From Pollutimonas thiosulfatoxidans (lineage in GTDB: Bacteria; Pseudomonadota; Gammaproteobacteria; Burkholderiales; Burkholderiaceae_B), in the NCBI RefSeq assembly GCF_004022565.1, contig NZ_CP022987.1:310001-374000 (forward strand): DNA of 64,000 bases, in the 5' to 3' direction. The position numbers were made by a program, and so were the translations under genes. Under the pieces are notes generated by a model. The model ran no database searches. It was not told the origin of the DNA and saw only the letters and a list, made by a program, of their open reading frames with translations. Within the stretch, counting starts at the first letter, position 1. The number at the start of each line of letters is the position of its first letter. Shown here in pieces: positions 1-9,000 of the stretch.

Positions 1-2
1 TC

Positions 3-1421
3 ATCAACGAACCGACTGCAGCGGCTTTGGCCTTCGGTATGGACAAGACCGAAAAGGGCGATCGCAAAATTGCGGTTTATGACCTGGGCGGCGGTACCTT
101 CGACGTTTCCATCATCGAGCTGGCTGACGTCGATGGCGAAAAGCAATTCGAGGTACTGTCCACCAACGGCGATACTTTCCTCGGCGGCGAAGACTTCGAC
201 CAGCGCATCATCGACTACATCATTGGCGAGTTCAAGAAAGAAAGCGGAGTGGACCTCTCCAAGGACGTCCTGGCCTTGCAGCGCCTGAAAGAATCGGCGG
301 AAAAAGCCAAGATCGAACTGTCTTCAGCGCAGCAAACCGAGATCAACCTGCCTTATATTACGGCGGACGCTTCCGGTCCCAAGCACCTTAATCTCAAGAT
401 GACGCGCTCCAAGCTGGAAGCGCTGGTTGAAGAGCTTATCGACCGCACCATAGAGCCATGCCGCATCGCCATCAAGGACGCCGGTGTCAAAGTGTCAGAC
501 ATCGACGACGTGATCCTGGTGGGTGGCATGACGCGCATGCCCAAGGTCCAGGAGAAGGTCAAGGAATTCTTCGGCAAGGATCCTCGCAAGGACGTCAACC
601 CGGACGAGGCTGTTGCAGCCGGTGCGGCCATCCAGGGCTCGGTATTGTCGGGTGATCGTACCGACGTGTTGCTGCTGGACGTCACGCCGCTGTCCCTGGG
701 TATCGAAACCCTGGGCGGTGTCATGACCAAGATGATCCAAAAGAACACCACCATACCCACCCGGTTCTCGCAGGTGTTCTCGACGGCTGACGACAACCAG
801 CCCGCGGTCACCATCAAGGTGTTCCAGGGCGAGCGTGAAATCGCTGCAGGCAACAAGGCGCTTGGCGAGTTCAACCTTGAAGGCATACCGCCCGCTACGC
901 GTGGCACGCCGCAAATCGAGGTCACTTTCGACATAGACGCCAACGGCATCTTGCATGTCTCGGCCAAGGACAAGGGCACGGGCAAGGAAAACAAGATCAC
1001 CATCAAGGCCAACTCGGGTCTTAGCGACGACGAGATCGAACGCATGGTGAAAGACGCCGAAGCCAACGCCGAGGAAGATCACCGCATTGCCGAACTGGCC
1101 TTGTCACGCAATCAGGCCGAGGCGCTGGTGCACTCGACCCGCAAGTCGCTGGAAGAGTACGGCGACAAGCTTGAAGCGTCCGAGAAGGAAGCCATCGAGT
1201 CGGCGATCACCGAACTTGAAACCACACTCAAGGACGGCGACAAGGCGGCCATCGACGCCAAGGTTGAAGCCTTGGCGACGGCCTCGCAGAAGCTGGGTGA
1301 GAAAATGTATGCCGACATGCAGGCACAGGCAGCAGCGCAGCAAGGTGCTGACGAAGCCGCCAAGCCCGCCGACGACGATGTGGTCGATGCCGACTTCAAA
1401 GAAGTCAAACGCGATCAATAA
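3..1421 (+). CDS. dnaK: Molecular chaperone DnaK (Hsp70), 5'-truncated by window edge
   Basis: ATP-dependent Hsp70 chaperone that folds client proteins with DnaJ and GrpE in the cytosol. The reading frame is open from the window edge and begins with the conserved INEPTAAALAFG segment of the nucleotide-binding domain, so about 168 N-terminal residues lie outside. Visible are the phosphate-binding DLGGGTFDVS loop, the ILVGGMTRMPKVQ segment, the interdomain linker and start of the substrate domain (LLLDVTPLSLGIETLGG), the lid helices, and the acidic end DDDVVDADFKEV. The 473 codons present plus the missing part give the usual length of about 640. dnaJ follows 29 bases downstream, the classic dnaK-dnaJ order. 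Identification is secure. Confidence 0.98.
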   Translation: MNEPTAAALAFGMDKTEKGDRKIAVYDLGGGTFDVSIIELADVDGEKQFEVLSTNGDTFLGGEDFDQRIIDYIIGEFKKESGVDLSKDVLALQRLKESAEKAKIELSSAQQTEINLPYITADASGPKHLNLKMTRSKLEALVEELIDRTIEPCRIAIKDAGVKVSDIDDVILVGGMTRMPKVQEKVKEFFGKDPRKDVNPDEAVAAGAAIQGSVLSGDRTDVLLLDVTPLSLGIETLGGVMTKMIQKNTTIPTRFSQVFSTADDNQPAVTIKVFQGEREIAAGNKALGEFNLEGIPPATRGTPQIEVTFDIDANGILHVSAKDKGTGKENKITIKANSGLSDDEIERMVKDAEANAEEDHRIAELALSRNQAEALVHSTRKSLEEYGDKLEASEKEAIESAITELETTLKDGDKAAIDAKVEALATASQKLGEKMYADMQAQAAAQQGADEAAKPADDDVVDADFKEVKRDQ

Positions 1422-1450
1422 GGTCAGGTAAAGAGACGCATTCAACTCAC

Positions 1451-2584
1451 ATGGCAAAACGCGATTACTACGAAATACTGGGCGTAGCGAAAAACGCTAC
1501 CGACGAAGAGCTCAAAAAAGCCTACCGCAAGCTGGCGATGAAGTACCACCCTGACCGCAACCCTGACAGCAAGGAAGCGGAAGAGCGGTTCAAAGAGGCC
1601 AAAGAGGCCTACGAGATGCTGTCCGACGAACAAAAGCGGGGTGCGTACGACCGCTTCGGCCATGCCGGTGTTGATCCCAACGCCGGCGTGGGCGGGGGCG
1701 GCATGGGCGGAGCCGGCTTTGCCGATGCCTTTGGCGATATCTTCGGCGAGATCTTCGGGGCAGCGGGCGGTGGCGGCGGTCGCCGCGGCGGCCCGCAGGT
1801 ATATCGTGGTGCCGATCTGAAGTACACGCTGGACATCAGCCTGGAGCAGGCGGCCAACGGTTTTGATACCGAAATCCGCGTGCCCAGCTGGGAAACCTGC
1901 GACGTCTGCCATGGCTCCGGCGCCAAGCCGGGCACCAAGCCTCGTACCTGCCACACCTGTGACGGGAACGGGGCTGTGCGCATGCAGCAAGGCTTTTTCA
2001 GTGTGCAGCAAACCTGCCCGACCTGCCATGGCACGGGTAAAGAGATCACTGATCCTTGCGTTTCTTGCGACGGCGTAGGCCGCATACGCAAGAACAAGAC
2101 CCTGCAGGTGAAGATTCCGGCTGGCATAGACGACGGCATGCGGATACGCTCGTCCGGCAATGGCGAGCCCGGCGTCAATGGCGGGCCTCCGGGGGATCTT
2201 TATGTCGAGATCCACCTGAAGCCGCATGGTATTTTCCAGCGCGATGCCGACGACCTGCATTGCGAACTGACCATCCCGTTCACTACGGCGGCGCTTGGGG
2301 GCGAACTCGAAGTACCGACCTTGGCCGGACGCGGCGCCATCACCATTCCGGAAGGTACGCAAACCGGCAAGACCTTCCGCTTGCGCGGCAAGGGCATACG
2401 GGGCTTGCGCGCCAGCTACCCTGGCGACCTCTATTGCCACATATCGGTCGAGACGCCTGTGCGCCTGACCGACGAGCAAAAGAAGATCCTGCGCCAGTTC
2501 GAAACATCATTGGCTCAAGGTGGAGAAAAACATTCTCCAAAGAGCGAGTCCTGGACCGACCGGGTCAAGAACTTCTTCTCATAG
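1451..2584 (+). CDS. dnaJ: Chaperone protein DnaJ (Hsp40)
   Basis: Co-chaperone that stimulates DnaK ATP hydrolysis and delivers substrates. At 377 residues it is full length. It has an N-terminal J domain with the HPD motif (YHPDRNP), a Gly-rich linker at about 75-115, and four CxxCxGxG zinc-binding repeats at about 150-210 (CDVCHGSG, CHTCDGNG, CPTCHGTG, CVSCDGVG), followed by the C-terminal substrate-binding domains. It starts 29 bases after the dnaK stop and is probably cotranscribed. Its stop is one base from the stop of the convergent M16 protease gene, leaving no room for a separate terminator. Confidence 0.98.
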   Translation: MAKRDYYEILGVAKNATDEELKKAYRKLAMKYHPDRNPDSKEAEERFKEAKEAYEMLSDEQKRGAYDRFGHAGVDPNAGVGGGGMGGAGFADAFGDIFGEIFGAAGGGGGRRGGPQVYRGADLKYTLDISLEQAANGFDTEIRVPSWETCDVCHGSGAKPGTKPRTCHTCDGNGAVRMQQGFFSVQQTCPTCHGTGKEITDPCVSCDGVGRIRKNKTLQVKIPAGIDDGMRIRSSGNGEPGVNGGPPGDLYVEIHLKPHGIFQRDADDLHCELTIPFTTAALGGELEVPTLAGRGAITIPEGTQTGKTFRLRGKGIRGLRASYPGDLYCHISVETPVRLTDEQKKILRQFETSLAQGGEKHSPKSESWTDRVKNFFS

Positions 2585-2585
2585 A

Positions 2586-5324
2586 CTAAAAATCGCCGGC
2601 CAGCGCAGCGCTGAATGCTTCCGGGTTCAGCCGCTTGCGCAGGGCCGCGTTGACGGTCTCGGCCGTCAAACCGGCCAGGGCCTGGTCGATCTTCGCAGAC
2701 CACTCAAACGTACGATCCAGCTGCAGGTAGTTCAGCCAGGCTGATGCCAGGGTGCCATCCCGCGTGCGCGCCAGTTTGCGGTAATTAAGCAGCGCCGACA
2801 CGCCTTCCCGTACTTCTTCCTCTGTGTAGCCGTCTTTCAGTACGCGCCCTAGCTCTTCCTTGACGGCCTGGACCAGGCGGGTACTGCTGTCCGGCGCATG
2901 AATGGCATAGATTGTCCATTCGCCGGAGGGTTCGAACGAAGAGGCGTCCAGACTGCTGCGCACGTTGTATGACAAGCCATCCTGCACGCGCACACGGTTC
3001 CACAGACGCGAGGTTTCGGAGCCGCCCAACAGGTAATTGGCCAGGTAAAGAGCAGGGTAGTCGGGATCCGTATCCTGCAGCTTCAGCGGCAGCGTGGTCA
3101 GGTAGAACGCATTGGCCTTCCCCGGAGTATCTATGGTGAAGGTCTCGGGCGCCACGGGATGATAGGGGTCAGCCACGCGCGTATAGGCGGGTGCCTCGCG
3201 CCATCCTTCCACACCCTTGCTGATGGCCGCCTTGACGGCGTCGGGGTCGAATGCTCCGACTGCTGAAAACCTGATGGTGCCCGCGCCGTAGAAGCGCGTA
3301 TGGAAGTCTTTCAGTTTTTCAGCAGTCAGCGCCTCGATGTCGCTGCGTGCCTCCTCGAATGTAGGGGTATAGCGTAGGTCGTCTCTGGGCCACGGGTTGT
3401 CGTGGCGGGCCAGCGCGCGCGATGCCAGAGCACTGGGCTCGGCCATGGCGTTGCTGATGGCGGTGTAGGCCTGCCGCTGGTACTCGGCCAGCTCATTGGC
3501 CGGGAAGTTGGCCTCACGCAGTATGTGCAGCACGAGTTCGGTCAGTGCCGGCAAGTGCTCTTCGGTTGTCGACATGTCGACGGCTACGACGCCGGCGCCG
3601 CCGCCAAAGCCGACGCTGGCCTGCAGGGCATCAAAGCGGTCCTGTATCTCTTGGCGAGTCATGCTGCTGGTGCCGTGGTCCAGCAAGGACGCTGTGGCGC
3701 TGGAGATCTCGCGCATGCCTTTCAGGCTGTCGGCGTCGCCAAATTGAAGCAACAGTCTGGCTTCGACACGATCTCCACGAGTGGGCTTGGACAACAGCGC
3801 CAGCTCGACCTCGCCATTGGGCAAGACCAACGGGTCGCGTAGCGTGGCGGCGTCGATGTTTTCCGGCGAGGGATCAAAGGCCGTTACGCTGGCGCTTGTT
3901 TCCTTGCCTTCGTATCCCTTCAGCAGCTCGTCCAACTCCACAGGCTTGGGTGCGGGCGCGCGTTCGGGCTGCTCGGTCGGGATATACAGTCCGTTGGTCC
4001 GGTTGGTGGCTTTCAGATAGGCGGTAGTTACGCGCTGGACGTCTTCAAGAGCGATGTCTTCCACTTGATCACGCTGCAGAAAAAACAAGCGCCAGTCACC
4101 CTCCGCCACTTTTTCCGACAAGACGCTGGCCAGGCTGGAAGGCTGGGCGTACACCCGTGCCCAGTCTGTCAGCCACTTGTTGCGCATGCGATCCAGTTCG
4201 GCCTGTGTGAAGGGCTGCCCGGTCAGATCGTCCAGCGTGCGGTTCATGGTCTCAAGAGCCTTTGCCTGATCCATGCCGGATTCAAGCTGAGCACCGAACA
4301 AGGCATAGCCGGGTTGGTACATGCCGGCAGCAAAGCCGAAGACAGCCGCACTAAGCTGGTTGTTGACCAGTGCCTTGTAAAGGCGGCCCGATGGTGTATC
4401 GGCCAGGATGGCCACACCCAGGTCGAGGGCGGTGAAGTCGGGGTCGCCTGAAGCCGGCGTGTGAAAGAGCGCGGCGATCAGCGGGCTGCCGCCCTGCCGG
4501 CGCAGGGTAACCTGGCGCTCGCCGTCCTGGACGGGCTCGATGGTGTACTCGGGCGGCAGTTGGCGCTCAGGGCGCGGAATACTGGAGAAGGCATCCGAGA
4601 TCGTGTGCAGTACGGCGTCGACCTCGAACCTTCCTGCCACGATCAGTACCGCATTGTCAGGCTGATAATAGGTTTCGTAGAAGGCGCGGAGTTGGGCGAT
4701 GTCCACGTTTTCGACATCCGAGCGCGCACCTATGGTGTCCTGGCCGTAGTTGTGCCATTGAAACGCTGCGGCGCGCATCTTCTGCAACAACACCTGGAAG
4801 GGGCTGTTCTCGCCGCGCTCCATCTCGTTGCGCACGACGGTCATTTCAGCGTCCAGGTCCTCGCGCAAGATCAATGAGTTCACCATGGCATCAGCTTGCC
4901 AGCGCAAATACCAGTCCAGGGTGTCGGCATCGGCCGCAAAGCTGGCGTAGTAATTAGTGCGGTCGCTATTGGTCGAGCCGTTGGCTGCCAGCCCGCGCTT
5001 TGAGAATTCAGCCAGCGCATTGCGCAGCGTAGGTGTGCCGCGAAACAGCATGTGCTCAAGCAGGTGCGCCATTCCGGTTTCGCCATAGTTCTCGTGGCGC
5101 GCACCGACCAGGTAGGTCATATTGACCGTTGTAGTGGGCTTGGACTCGTCAGGCGCCAACAGTACCTTCAGCCCGTTGTCCAGCGTGTACTGCGTCACGC
5201 CTTCCACCGATGGGCCCTGGGTGACGCCTGCGGGCAGCGTTGCCGCCTGCACCGTCAGGACGAAGAAGGCCAGCAACAGCATGGTGCTTGTACGGATCAG
5301 GGCGGTCGACAATAAGCTGGGCAT
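2586..5324 (-). CDS. Zinc-dependent M16 family peptidase, two-domain, exported
   Basis: Pitrilysin/insulinase family metalloprotease of about 912 residues with two M16 halves. The inverted zinc motif HxxEH is present as HLLEH at about residues 87-91, with the downstream RNEMERGENSP segment that supplies the third zinc ligand in this family. The second half has the usual inactive-domain character. The frame extends to an ATG at 5384, but the ATG at 5324 is preferred because it immediately precedes a good signal peptide (hydrophobic MLLLAFFVL, cleavage near VQA-AT), which points to a periplasmic or membrane-anchored enzyme. It is convergent with dnaJ. The substrate cannot be told from sequence. 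Confidence 0.9.
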   Translation of the reverse strand: MPSLLSTALIRTSTMLLLAFFVLTVQAATLPAGVTQGPSVEGVTQYTLDNGLKVLLAPDESKPTTTVNMTYLVGARHENYGETGMAHLLEHMLFRGTPTLRNALAEFSKRGLAANGSTNSDRTNYYASFAADADTLDWYLRWQADAMVNSLILREDLDAEMTVVRNEMERGENSPFQVLLQKMRAAAFQWHNYGQDTIGARSDVENVDIAQLRAFYETYYQPDNAVLIVAGRFEVDAVLHTISDAFSSIPRPERQLPPEYTIEPVQDGERQVTLRRQGGSPLIAALFHTPASGDPDFTALDLGVAILADTPSGRLYKALVNNQLSAAVFGFAAGMYQPGYALFGAQLESGMDQAKALETMNRTLDDLTGQPFTQAELDRMRNKWLTDWARVYAQPSSLASVLSEKVAEGDWRLFFLQRDQVEDIALEDVQRVTTAYLKATNRTNGLYIPTEQPERAPAPKPVELDELLKGYEGKETSASVTAFDPSPENIDAATLRDPLVLPNGEVELALLSKPTRGDRVEARLLLQFGDADSLKGMREISSATASLLDHGTSSMTRQEIQDRFDALQASVGFGGGAGVVAVDMSTTEEHLPALTELVLHILREANFPANELAEYQRQAYTAISNAMAEPSALASRALARHDNPWPRDDLRYTPTFEEARSDIEALTAEKLKDFHTRFYGAGTIRFSAVGAFDPDAVKAAISKGVEGWREAPAYTRVADPYHPVAPETFTIDTPGKANAFYLTTLPLKLQDTDPDYPALYLANYLLGGSETSRLWNRVRVQDGLSYNVRSSLDASSFEPSGEWTIYAIHAPDSSTRLVQAVKEELGRVLKDGYTEEEVREGVSALLNYRKLARTRDGTLASAWLNYLQLDRTFEWSAKIDQALAGLTAETVNAALRKRLNPEAFSAALAGDF

Positions 5325-5399
5325 GCGGGGTTTCCGTAATGAGTGGTGCTGCAAGGTGTGCTGTTCTTTTAACATGGCAGGCACGGTCGACGGCCGCTG

Positions 5400-6572
5400 T
5401 TATTTGGATAACTGACGCATGGCTTGTTCAAGCCCGCTTACCGTCACGCTGTACATGCGCTTATGCATGATGTTCTGGACTATCGCAATAGACTGACGAT
5501 ACTCCCAATAAGCAGCGGGCTCCGGATTCAGCCACACAGCCTTGGGCCAGTTCTCCAGCAGGCGTTGCAGCCAGACGGCGCCGGTTTCCTTGTTGTAGTG
5601 CTCGACCGACCCGCCGGGCTGCAACAGCTCGTAGGGGCTCATGGTGGCATCGCCCACGATGATCAGGCGCCAGTCGTCGTTGTATTTGCGCAGGATGTCC
5701 CAGGTATCGAAACGTTCGGCATTGCGGCGCGAGTTGCGCTGCCACAGCGATTCATACGGACAGTTATGAAAGTAATAGACCTCCAGGTGCCGGAACTCGC
5801 TGCGCGCTGCAGAAAACAGTTCTTCTACCCGGGCGATGTGATCGTCCATGCTGCCGCCCACATCCAGCAGCATCAGCACCTTCACCGTGTTGTGGCGCTC
5901 GGGGATCATCTGCAGGTCCAGGAAGCCGGCGTTGCGGGCGGTGCTGCTGATGGTGTGGTCCAGGTCAAGTTCAAGGGCAGCGCCTTCCCTGGCAAAGCGG
6001 CGCAAGCGCCGCAGGGCCATCTTGAAATTGCGTGTGCCCAATTCCTGCTGGTCGTCGTAGTCGCGGAACTCGCGCTTCTCCCAGACCTTGACTGCGGTAC
6101 GGTTGCCGGCCGAAGGGCCGCCCAGGCGTATGCCTTCCGGATGGTAGCCGCCATGGCCGAACGGCGAGGAGCCGCCGGTGCCTATCCATTTGCTGCCGCC
6201 CGCGTGACGTTCATTCTGTTCTTTCAAGCGCTCTTTGAACAGCTCCATCAACTTGCTCCAGCCGTGTTTGTCGATGGCGGCTTTCTGTTCAGGCGTCAGT
6301 TGTTTCTGGAATTCCTTGATCAGCCAGTCCAGCGGGATTTCTTTATCGGCGGGCAGGGCGGCCTCAAGCGTGCGATGGAACTCGGCAAAGGCCTGATCGT
6401 AGCGATCAAACAGCGTTTCGTCCTTGACCAGTGTCATGCGCGCCAAGTGGTAAAAATCATCCACCGTCGGCGGCATCAGGCGTGCTTGCAAGGCTTCGAG
6501 CAATGTCAGGTACTCTTGCACGGAAACCGGCAGCTTGTGCGCCCGCAGGTGGTAGAAAAAATCAATCAGCAT
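5400..6572 (-). CDS. VWA domain-containing protein (CoxE-like)
   Basis: A 390-residue cytosolic protein with a C-terminal von Willebrand factor A domain whose metal-ion site reads DVGGS (about residues 237-241) instead of the canonical DxSxS. The N-terminal half (FYHLRAHKLPVSVQEYLTL) matches the VWA/CoxE proteins that pair with MoxR ATPases. The frame could extend to 6698, but the extra residues are low-complexity Cys/Ala-rich, so the ATG at 6572 is chosen. It overlaps the upstream GNAT gene by 11 bases, and MoxR precedes that gene, giving a MoxR-GNAT-VWA operon. MoxR/VWA pairs generally act in metal-cofactor insertion or complex maturation. The client here is unknown. Confidence 0.88.
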   Translation of the reverse strand: MLIDFFYHLRAHKLPVSVQEYLTLLEALQARLMPPTVDDFYHLARMTLVKDETLFDRYDQAFAEFHRTLEAALPADKEIPLDWLIKEFQKQLTPEQKAAIDKHGWSKLMELFKERLKEQNERHAGGSKWIGTGGSSPFGHGGYHPEGIRLGGPSAGNRTAVKVWEKREFRDYDDQQELGTRNFKMALRRLRRFAREGAALELDLDHTISSTARNAGFLDLQMIPERHNTVKVLMLLDVGGSMDDHIARVEELFSAARSEFRHLEVYYFHNCPYESLWQRNSRRNAERFDTWDILRKYNDDWRLIIVGDATMSPYELLQPGGSVEHYNKETGAVWLQRLLENWPKAVWLNPEPAAYWEYRQSIAIVQNIMHKRMYSVTVSGLEQAMRQLSK

Positions 6573-7185
6573 GTGAGCTCTGCAACTTGTATTCCAGATG
6601 AGCCTGGACGCCCGGCCACTCGCCGCGCAGCAGGCTATACATGACAGTGTCGCGCACGGTGCCGTCGCGCCGCAGCCCATGGTGCCGCAGCACGCCATCG
6701 CGATGGGCGCCCAGTCGTTCTATGGCCCGCTGCGACGCAAAATTGAAGTTGTCCGTGCGCCAGCCTACAACGCCGGCGCCCAGGACATCGAAGGCATGAC
6801 GCAGCAGTAGCAGCTTGCAGGCTGTATTGACATGGCTGCGCTGCCAGCCCTTGCCGTACCAGGTGTAGCCGATTTCCAGCCGGGCAATGGTCGGAACGAT
6901 GTCGTGGTATCGCGTCGACCCTATGAGGGCTCCCGATTCTGCATCGAATACGGCAAAGGGCAGCATGCTGCCGGCCTCCTGGCCGCGTAGCGCCTCCTGG
7001 ATATAGGCGGCGGCGCCACCGGGCTGGGGCACCGAGGTCACACGCAGGCGCCATAGCGCGCCATCGGCGGCGGCCTGTTCCAGGCCATTGGCATGCGCCA
7101 GTTGCAAGGGCGCCAGCTGCACGCCGTAGCCGGTCAGCGTGACGGGTGAGGGGATATGGCGAAATGACGGGGTCACGGGGCTCAT
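6562..7185 (-). CDS. GNAT family N-acetyltransferase (RimJ/RimL-like)
   Basis: A 207-residue acetyl-CoA-dependent N-acetyltransferase. The RimL-type signature is visible: GSTRYHDIVP, then IGYTWYGKGWQRSHVNTACKLLLLRHAF (acetyl-CoA-binding region), then WRTDNFNFASQRAIERLGAHRDGVLR, the conserved N-x-x-S-x-x-A-x-x-x-x-G block. It lies 14 bases after the MoxR stop and overlaps the VWA start by 11 bases, so it is in the same transcript. The substrate (protein N-terminus or small amine) is not predictable. Confidence 0.88.
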   Translation of the reverse strand: MSPVTPSFRHIPSPVTLTGYGVQLAPLQLAHANGLEQAAADGALWRLRVTSVPQPGGAAAYIQEALRGQEAGSMLPFAVFDAESGALIGSTRYHDIVPTIARLEIGYTWYGKGWQRSHVNTACKLLLLRHAFDVLGAGVVGWRTDNFNFASQRAIERLGAHRDGVLRHHGLRRDGTVRDTVMYSLLRGEWPGVQAHLEYKLQSSHAD

Positions 7186-7199
7186 GGGGGTATGCCTGT

Positions 7200-8072
7200 T
7201 TAACGCCGCTGACCCGCGCGCGTCATGGCCGCCAGCCTTTGCAGCAAGGTGATGTCTTGTTCGTTCTTGAGCAATGCGCCGGCCATCAGGGGCAAGTCGC
7301 CTGCCGAACCGCTGATCTCCTGGGCGGAGAGCGACTCGTTCAATAACAGTCGCAGCCAGTCCAGGAACTCTGATGTGGAGGGCTTCTTCTTCAGTCCAGG
7401 CGCCTCGCGCAGGGCGAAGAAGGTATCCAACGCAGCGCTAAGCACGTCTTCCCGTATGTTGGGGTAGTGCACCGCAACGATTTCCTGCATGGTGCTGCGC
7501 TCGGGGAAACTGATGTAGTGGAAGAAGCAGCGACGCAGGAAGGCGTCGGGCAGGTCTTTCTCGTTGTTCGAGGTGATGATGATAAGAGGGCGGTGCTTGG
7601 CCTGTATGGTCTGGCGGGTTTCGTACACATGGAACTCCATGCGATCCAGCTCCTGCAGCAAGTCGTTGGGGAACTCGATGTCGGCTTTGTCGATTTCGTC
7701 GATCAGCACCACCACGGGCTCGTCGGACTCGAAGGCGCGCCACAGCACGCCCTTGACGATGTAGTTGCCGATGTCCCGGACTTTTTCGTCGCCCAACTGC
7801 GAGTCGCGCAGACGCGATACGGCATCGTACTCGTACAGGCCCTGGTGAGCCTTGGTGGTGGACTTGATATGCCACTGCAGCAGCGGCCGGCCCAGGGCGG
7901 CGGCAACCTCTTCGGCGAGCATGGTTTTGCCGGTGCCGGGCTCCCCCTTGATGAGCAGGGGGCGCTGCAGGGCGAGCGCCGCGTTAACGGCAAGTTTCAG
8001 GTCGTCGGTGGCGACGTAGCGTTCGGTTCCGGTAAAGCGTTCGGAAGGCAGAGCGGGTGCAGCAAGAGTCAT
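7200..8072 (-). CDS. MoxR family AAA+ ATPase
   Basis: A 290-residue AAA+ ATPase of the MoxR group. The Walker A motif GEPGTGKT is at about residues 43-50 and the Walker B motif VVVLIDEID at about 119-128. The sensor region (IIITSNNEKDLPDAFLRRC) is followed by the usual C-terminal helical domain. An upstream in-frame ATG at 8138 exists, but the extra residues carry no conserved features, so the ATG at 8072 (MTLAAPALPSERF) is preferred. It is the first gene of an operon with the GNAT and VWA genes. MoxR ATPases act as chaperones with VWA partners to mature enzyme complexes. Confidence 0.92.
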   Translation of the reverse strand: MTLAAPALPSERFTGTERYVATDDLKLAVNAALALQRPLLIKGEPGTGKTMLAEEVAAALGRPLLQWHIKSTTKAHQGLYEYDAVSRLRDSQLGDEKVRDIGNYIVKGVLWRAFESDEPVVVLIDEIDKADIEFPNDLLQELDRMEFHVYETRQTIQAKHRPLIIITSNNEKDLPDAFLRRCFFHYISFPERSTMQEIVAVHYPNIREDVLSAALDTFFALREAPGLKKKPSTSEFLDWLRLLLNESLSAQEISGSAGDLPLMAGALLKNEQDITLLQRLAAMTRAGQRR

Positions 8073-8170
8073 ATTGGTGTCCGTATCAGTATGCGGCCCT
8101 GCACGCTGGCAGGGGCATTGGTGTATGGCTGGCTCCAATTATCGTACAATCTGGTCTTTTCATTGGTCTA

Positions 8171-8184
8171 TTGACGTAGATCAA
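8171..8184 (+). promoter_or_regulatory. FNR/ANR-type box upstream of cytochrome c genes
   Basis: TTGACGTAGATCAA fits the FNR/ANR consensus TTGAT-N4-ATCAA with one T-to-C change. It is centred about 36 bases before the ATG of the first cytochrome c gene. This suggests oxygen-dependent control of the two cytochromes. It is inferred from sequence match only. Confidence 0.55.
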
Positions 8185-8213
8185 TTTTCTTTCACCGCCA
8201 AACAAGAGCTATT

Positions 8214-8567
8214 ATGAAGTTGCGAACCTCCCTGACGCGCACCTTATCTGCGCTGGCCGTTACGGCATCCTGTGCAATCGCGGGCAACGCCCTGGCGGCA
8301 GATGCGGCGCCTGTGGGCGACGCCAAGGCCGCTCAGTCCAAAATCTCCATGTGCATAGGTTGCCACGGCATCGAGGGCTACAAGTCCAGCTTCCCCGAGG
8401 TCTATAGCGTGCCCATGATTGCCGGACAAAACGCCGAGTACATCGTCGCCGCGCTTCAAGAATATGCCAACGGCGGGCGCAGCTTCCCCAGCATGGAAGC
8501 CATCGCGAAAAGCCTTACGCCGCAAGACATGGCCGATCTTGCCGCCTATTACTCCAGCCTTAAATAA
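8214..8567 (+). CDS. Periplasmic class I cytochrome c (c553-like)
   Basis: Small monoheme cytochrome c of 117 residues. A Sec signal peptide (cleavage near NALA-AD, about residue 29) is followed by the haem-binding motif CIGCH at 47-51. Met94 in the SFPSM segment is the probable sixth ligand, before the typical LTPQDMADLAAYYSSL C-terminal helix. It should carry electrons in the periplasm, probably to a terminal oxidase. It lies 12 bases before a second cytochrome c gene, so the pair is probably cotranscribed behind the FNR-type box at 8171-8184. Confidence 0.92.
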   Translation: MKLRTSLTRTLSALAVTASCAIAGNALAADAAPVGDAKAAQSKISMCIGCHGIEGYKSSFPEVYSVPMIAGQNAEYIVAALQEYANGGRSFPSMEAIAKSLTPQDMADLAAYYSSLK

Positions 8568-8579
8568 TCGGGGGCCTGA

Positions 8580-8942
8580 ATGAAAAAACTAACACTAGCC
8601 TTGGCTGGCTCCGCACTGATGATCCTGGCTTCCGGCGCCAACGCCAACGATCTTGCCGCTGGCAAGGCTGCCTTCGACAAGTACACTTGTGCTTCCTGCC
8701 ATGGCGCAGACGCCAAGACGTCGACCATGCCCGCCTACCCCATATTGGCCGGCCAGCATCAAGACTATCTCGAGCACGCCCTGCGTTCGTACAAGCGTGG
8801 CGCAGCCGGTGCACCTGCTAGCGCCAACACCCGCAAGAATGCGATCATGGGCGCGATGGTGGCCCAGCTTACCCCAGCCGACATCAAGAATATCTCGGCC
8901 TGGCTGGCCAGCCTGCCATCGCCTTTGGCAGTACGCAAGTAA
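8580..8942 (+). CDS. Periplasmic class I cytochrome c (c553-like), second of tandem pair
   Basis: A 120-residue monoheme cytochrome c related to its upstream neighbour. It has a signal peptide (cleavage near ANA-ND, about residue 22), a haem motif CASCH at 37-41, a probable Met ligand at 90 in RKNAIM, and the LTPADIKNISAWLASL terminal helix. It is 12 bases downstream of the first cytochrome gene and is followed by a strong hairpin terminator. Tandem small cytochromes of this kind commonly serve as paired electron carriers. The exact partner is unknown. Confidence 0.92.
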   Translation: MKKLTLALAGSALMILASGANANDLAAGKAAFDKYTCASCHGADAKTSTMPAYPILAGQHQDYLEHALRSYKRGAAGAPASANTRKNAIMGAMVAQLTPADIKNISAWLASLPSPLAVRK

Positions 8943-8955
8943 ATTGCCTGTTTCC

Positions 8956-8991
8956 ACAAAAAAGCCTGCATCGCTGCAGGCTTTTTTGTGT
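8956..8991. terminator. Bidirectional Rho-independent terminator
   Basis: Perfect 16-base arms (cacaaaaaagcctgca and its complement) around a TCGC loop. A/T runs on both sides let it end both the cytochrome c transcript (+) and the DUF1841 gene (-). Confidence 0.9.
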
Positions 8992-9000
8992 CTGCCAAAT

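Noticed and set aside
1442..2479. A 345-residue minus-strand frame over dnaJ
   Set aside because: Antisense shadow. The plus strand encodes full-length DnaJ with J domain and zinc fingers.
5424..6644. A 406-residue plus-strand frame opposite the VWA gene
   Set aside because: The minus strand holds a recognisable VWA protein in operon order with MoxR. The plus-strand product has no conserved motif.
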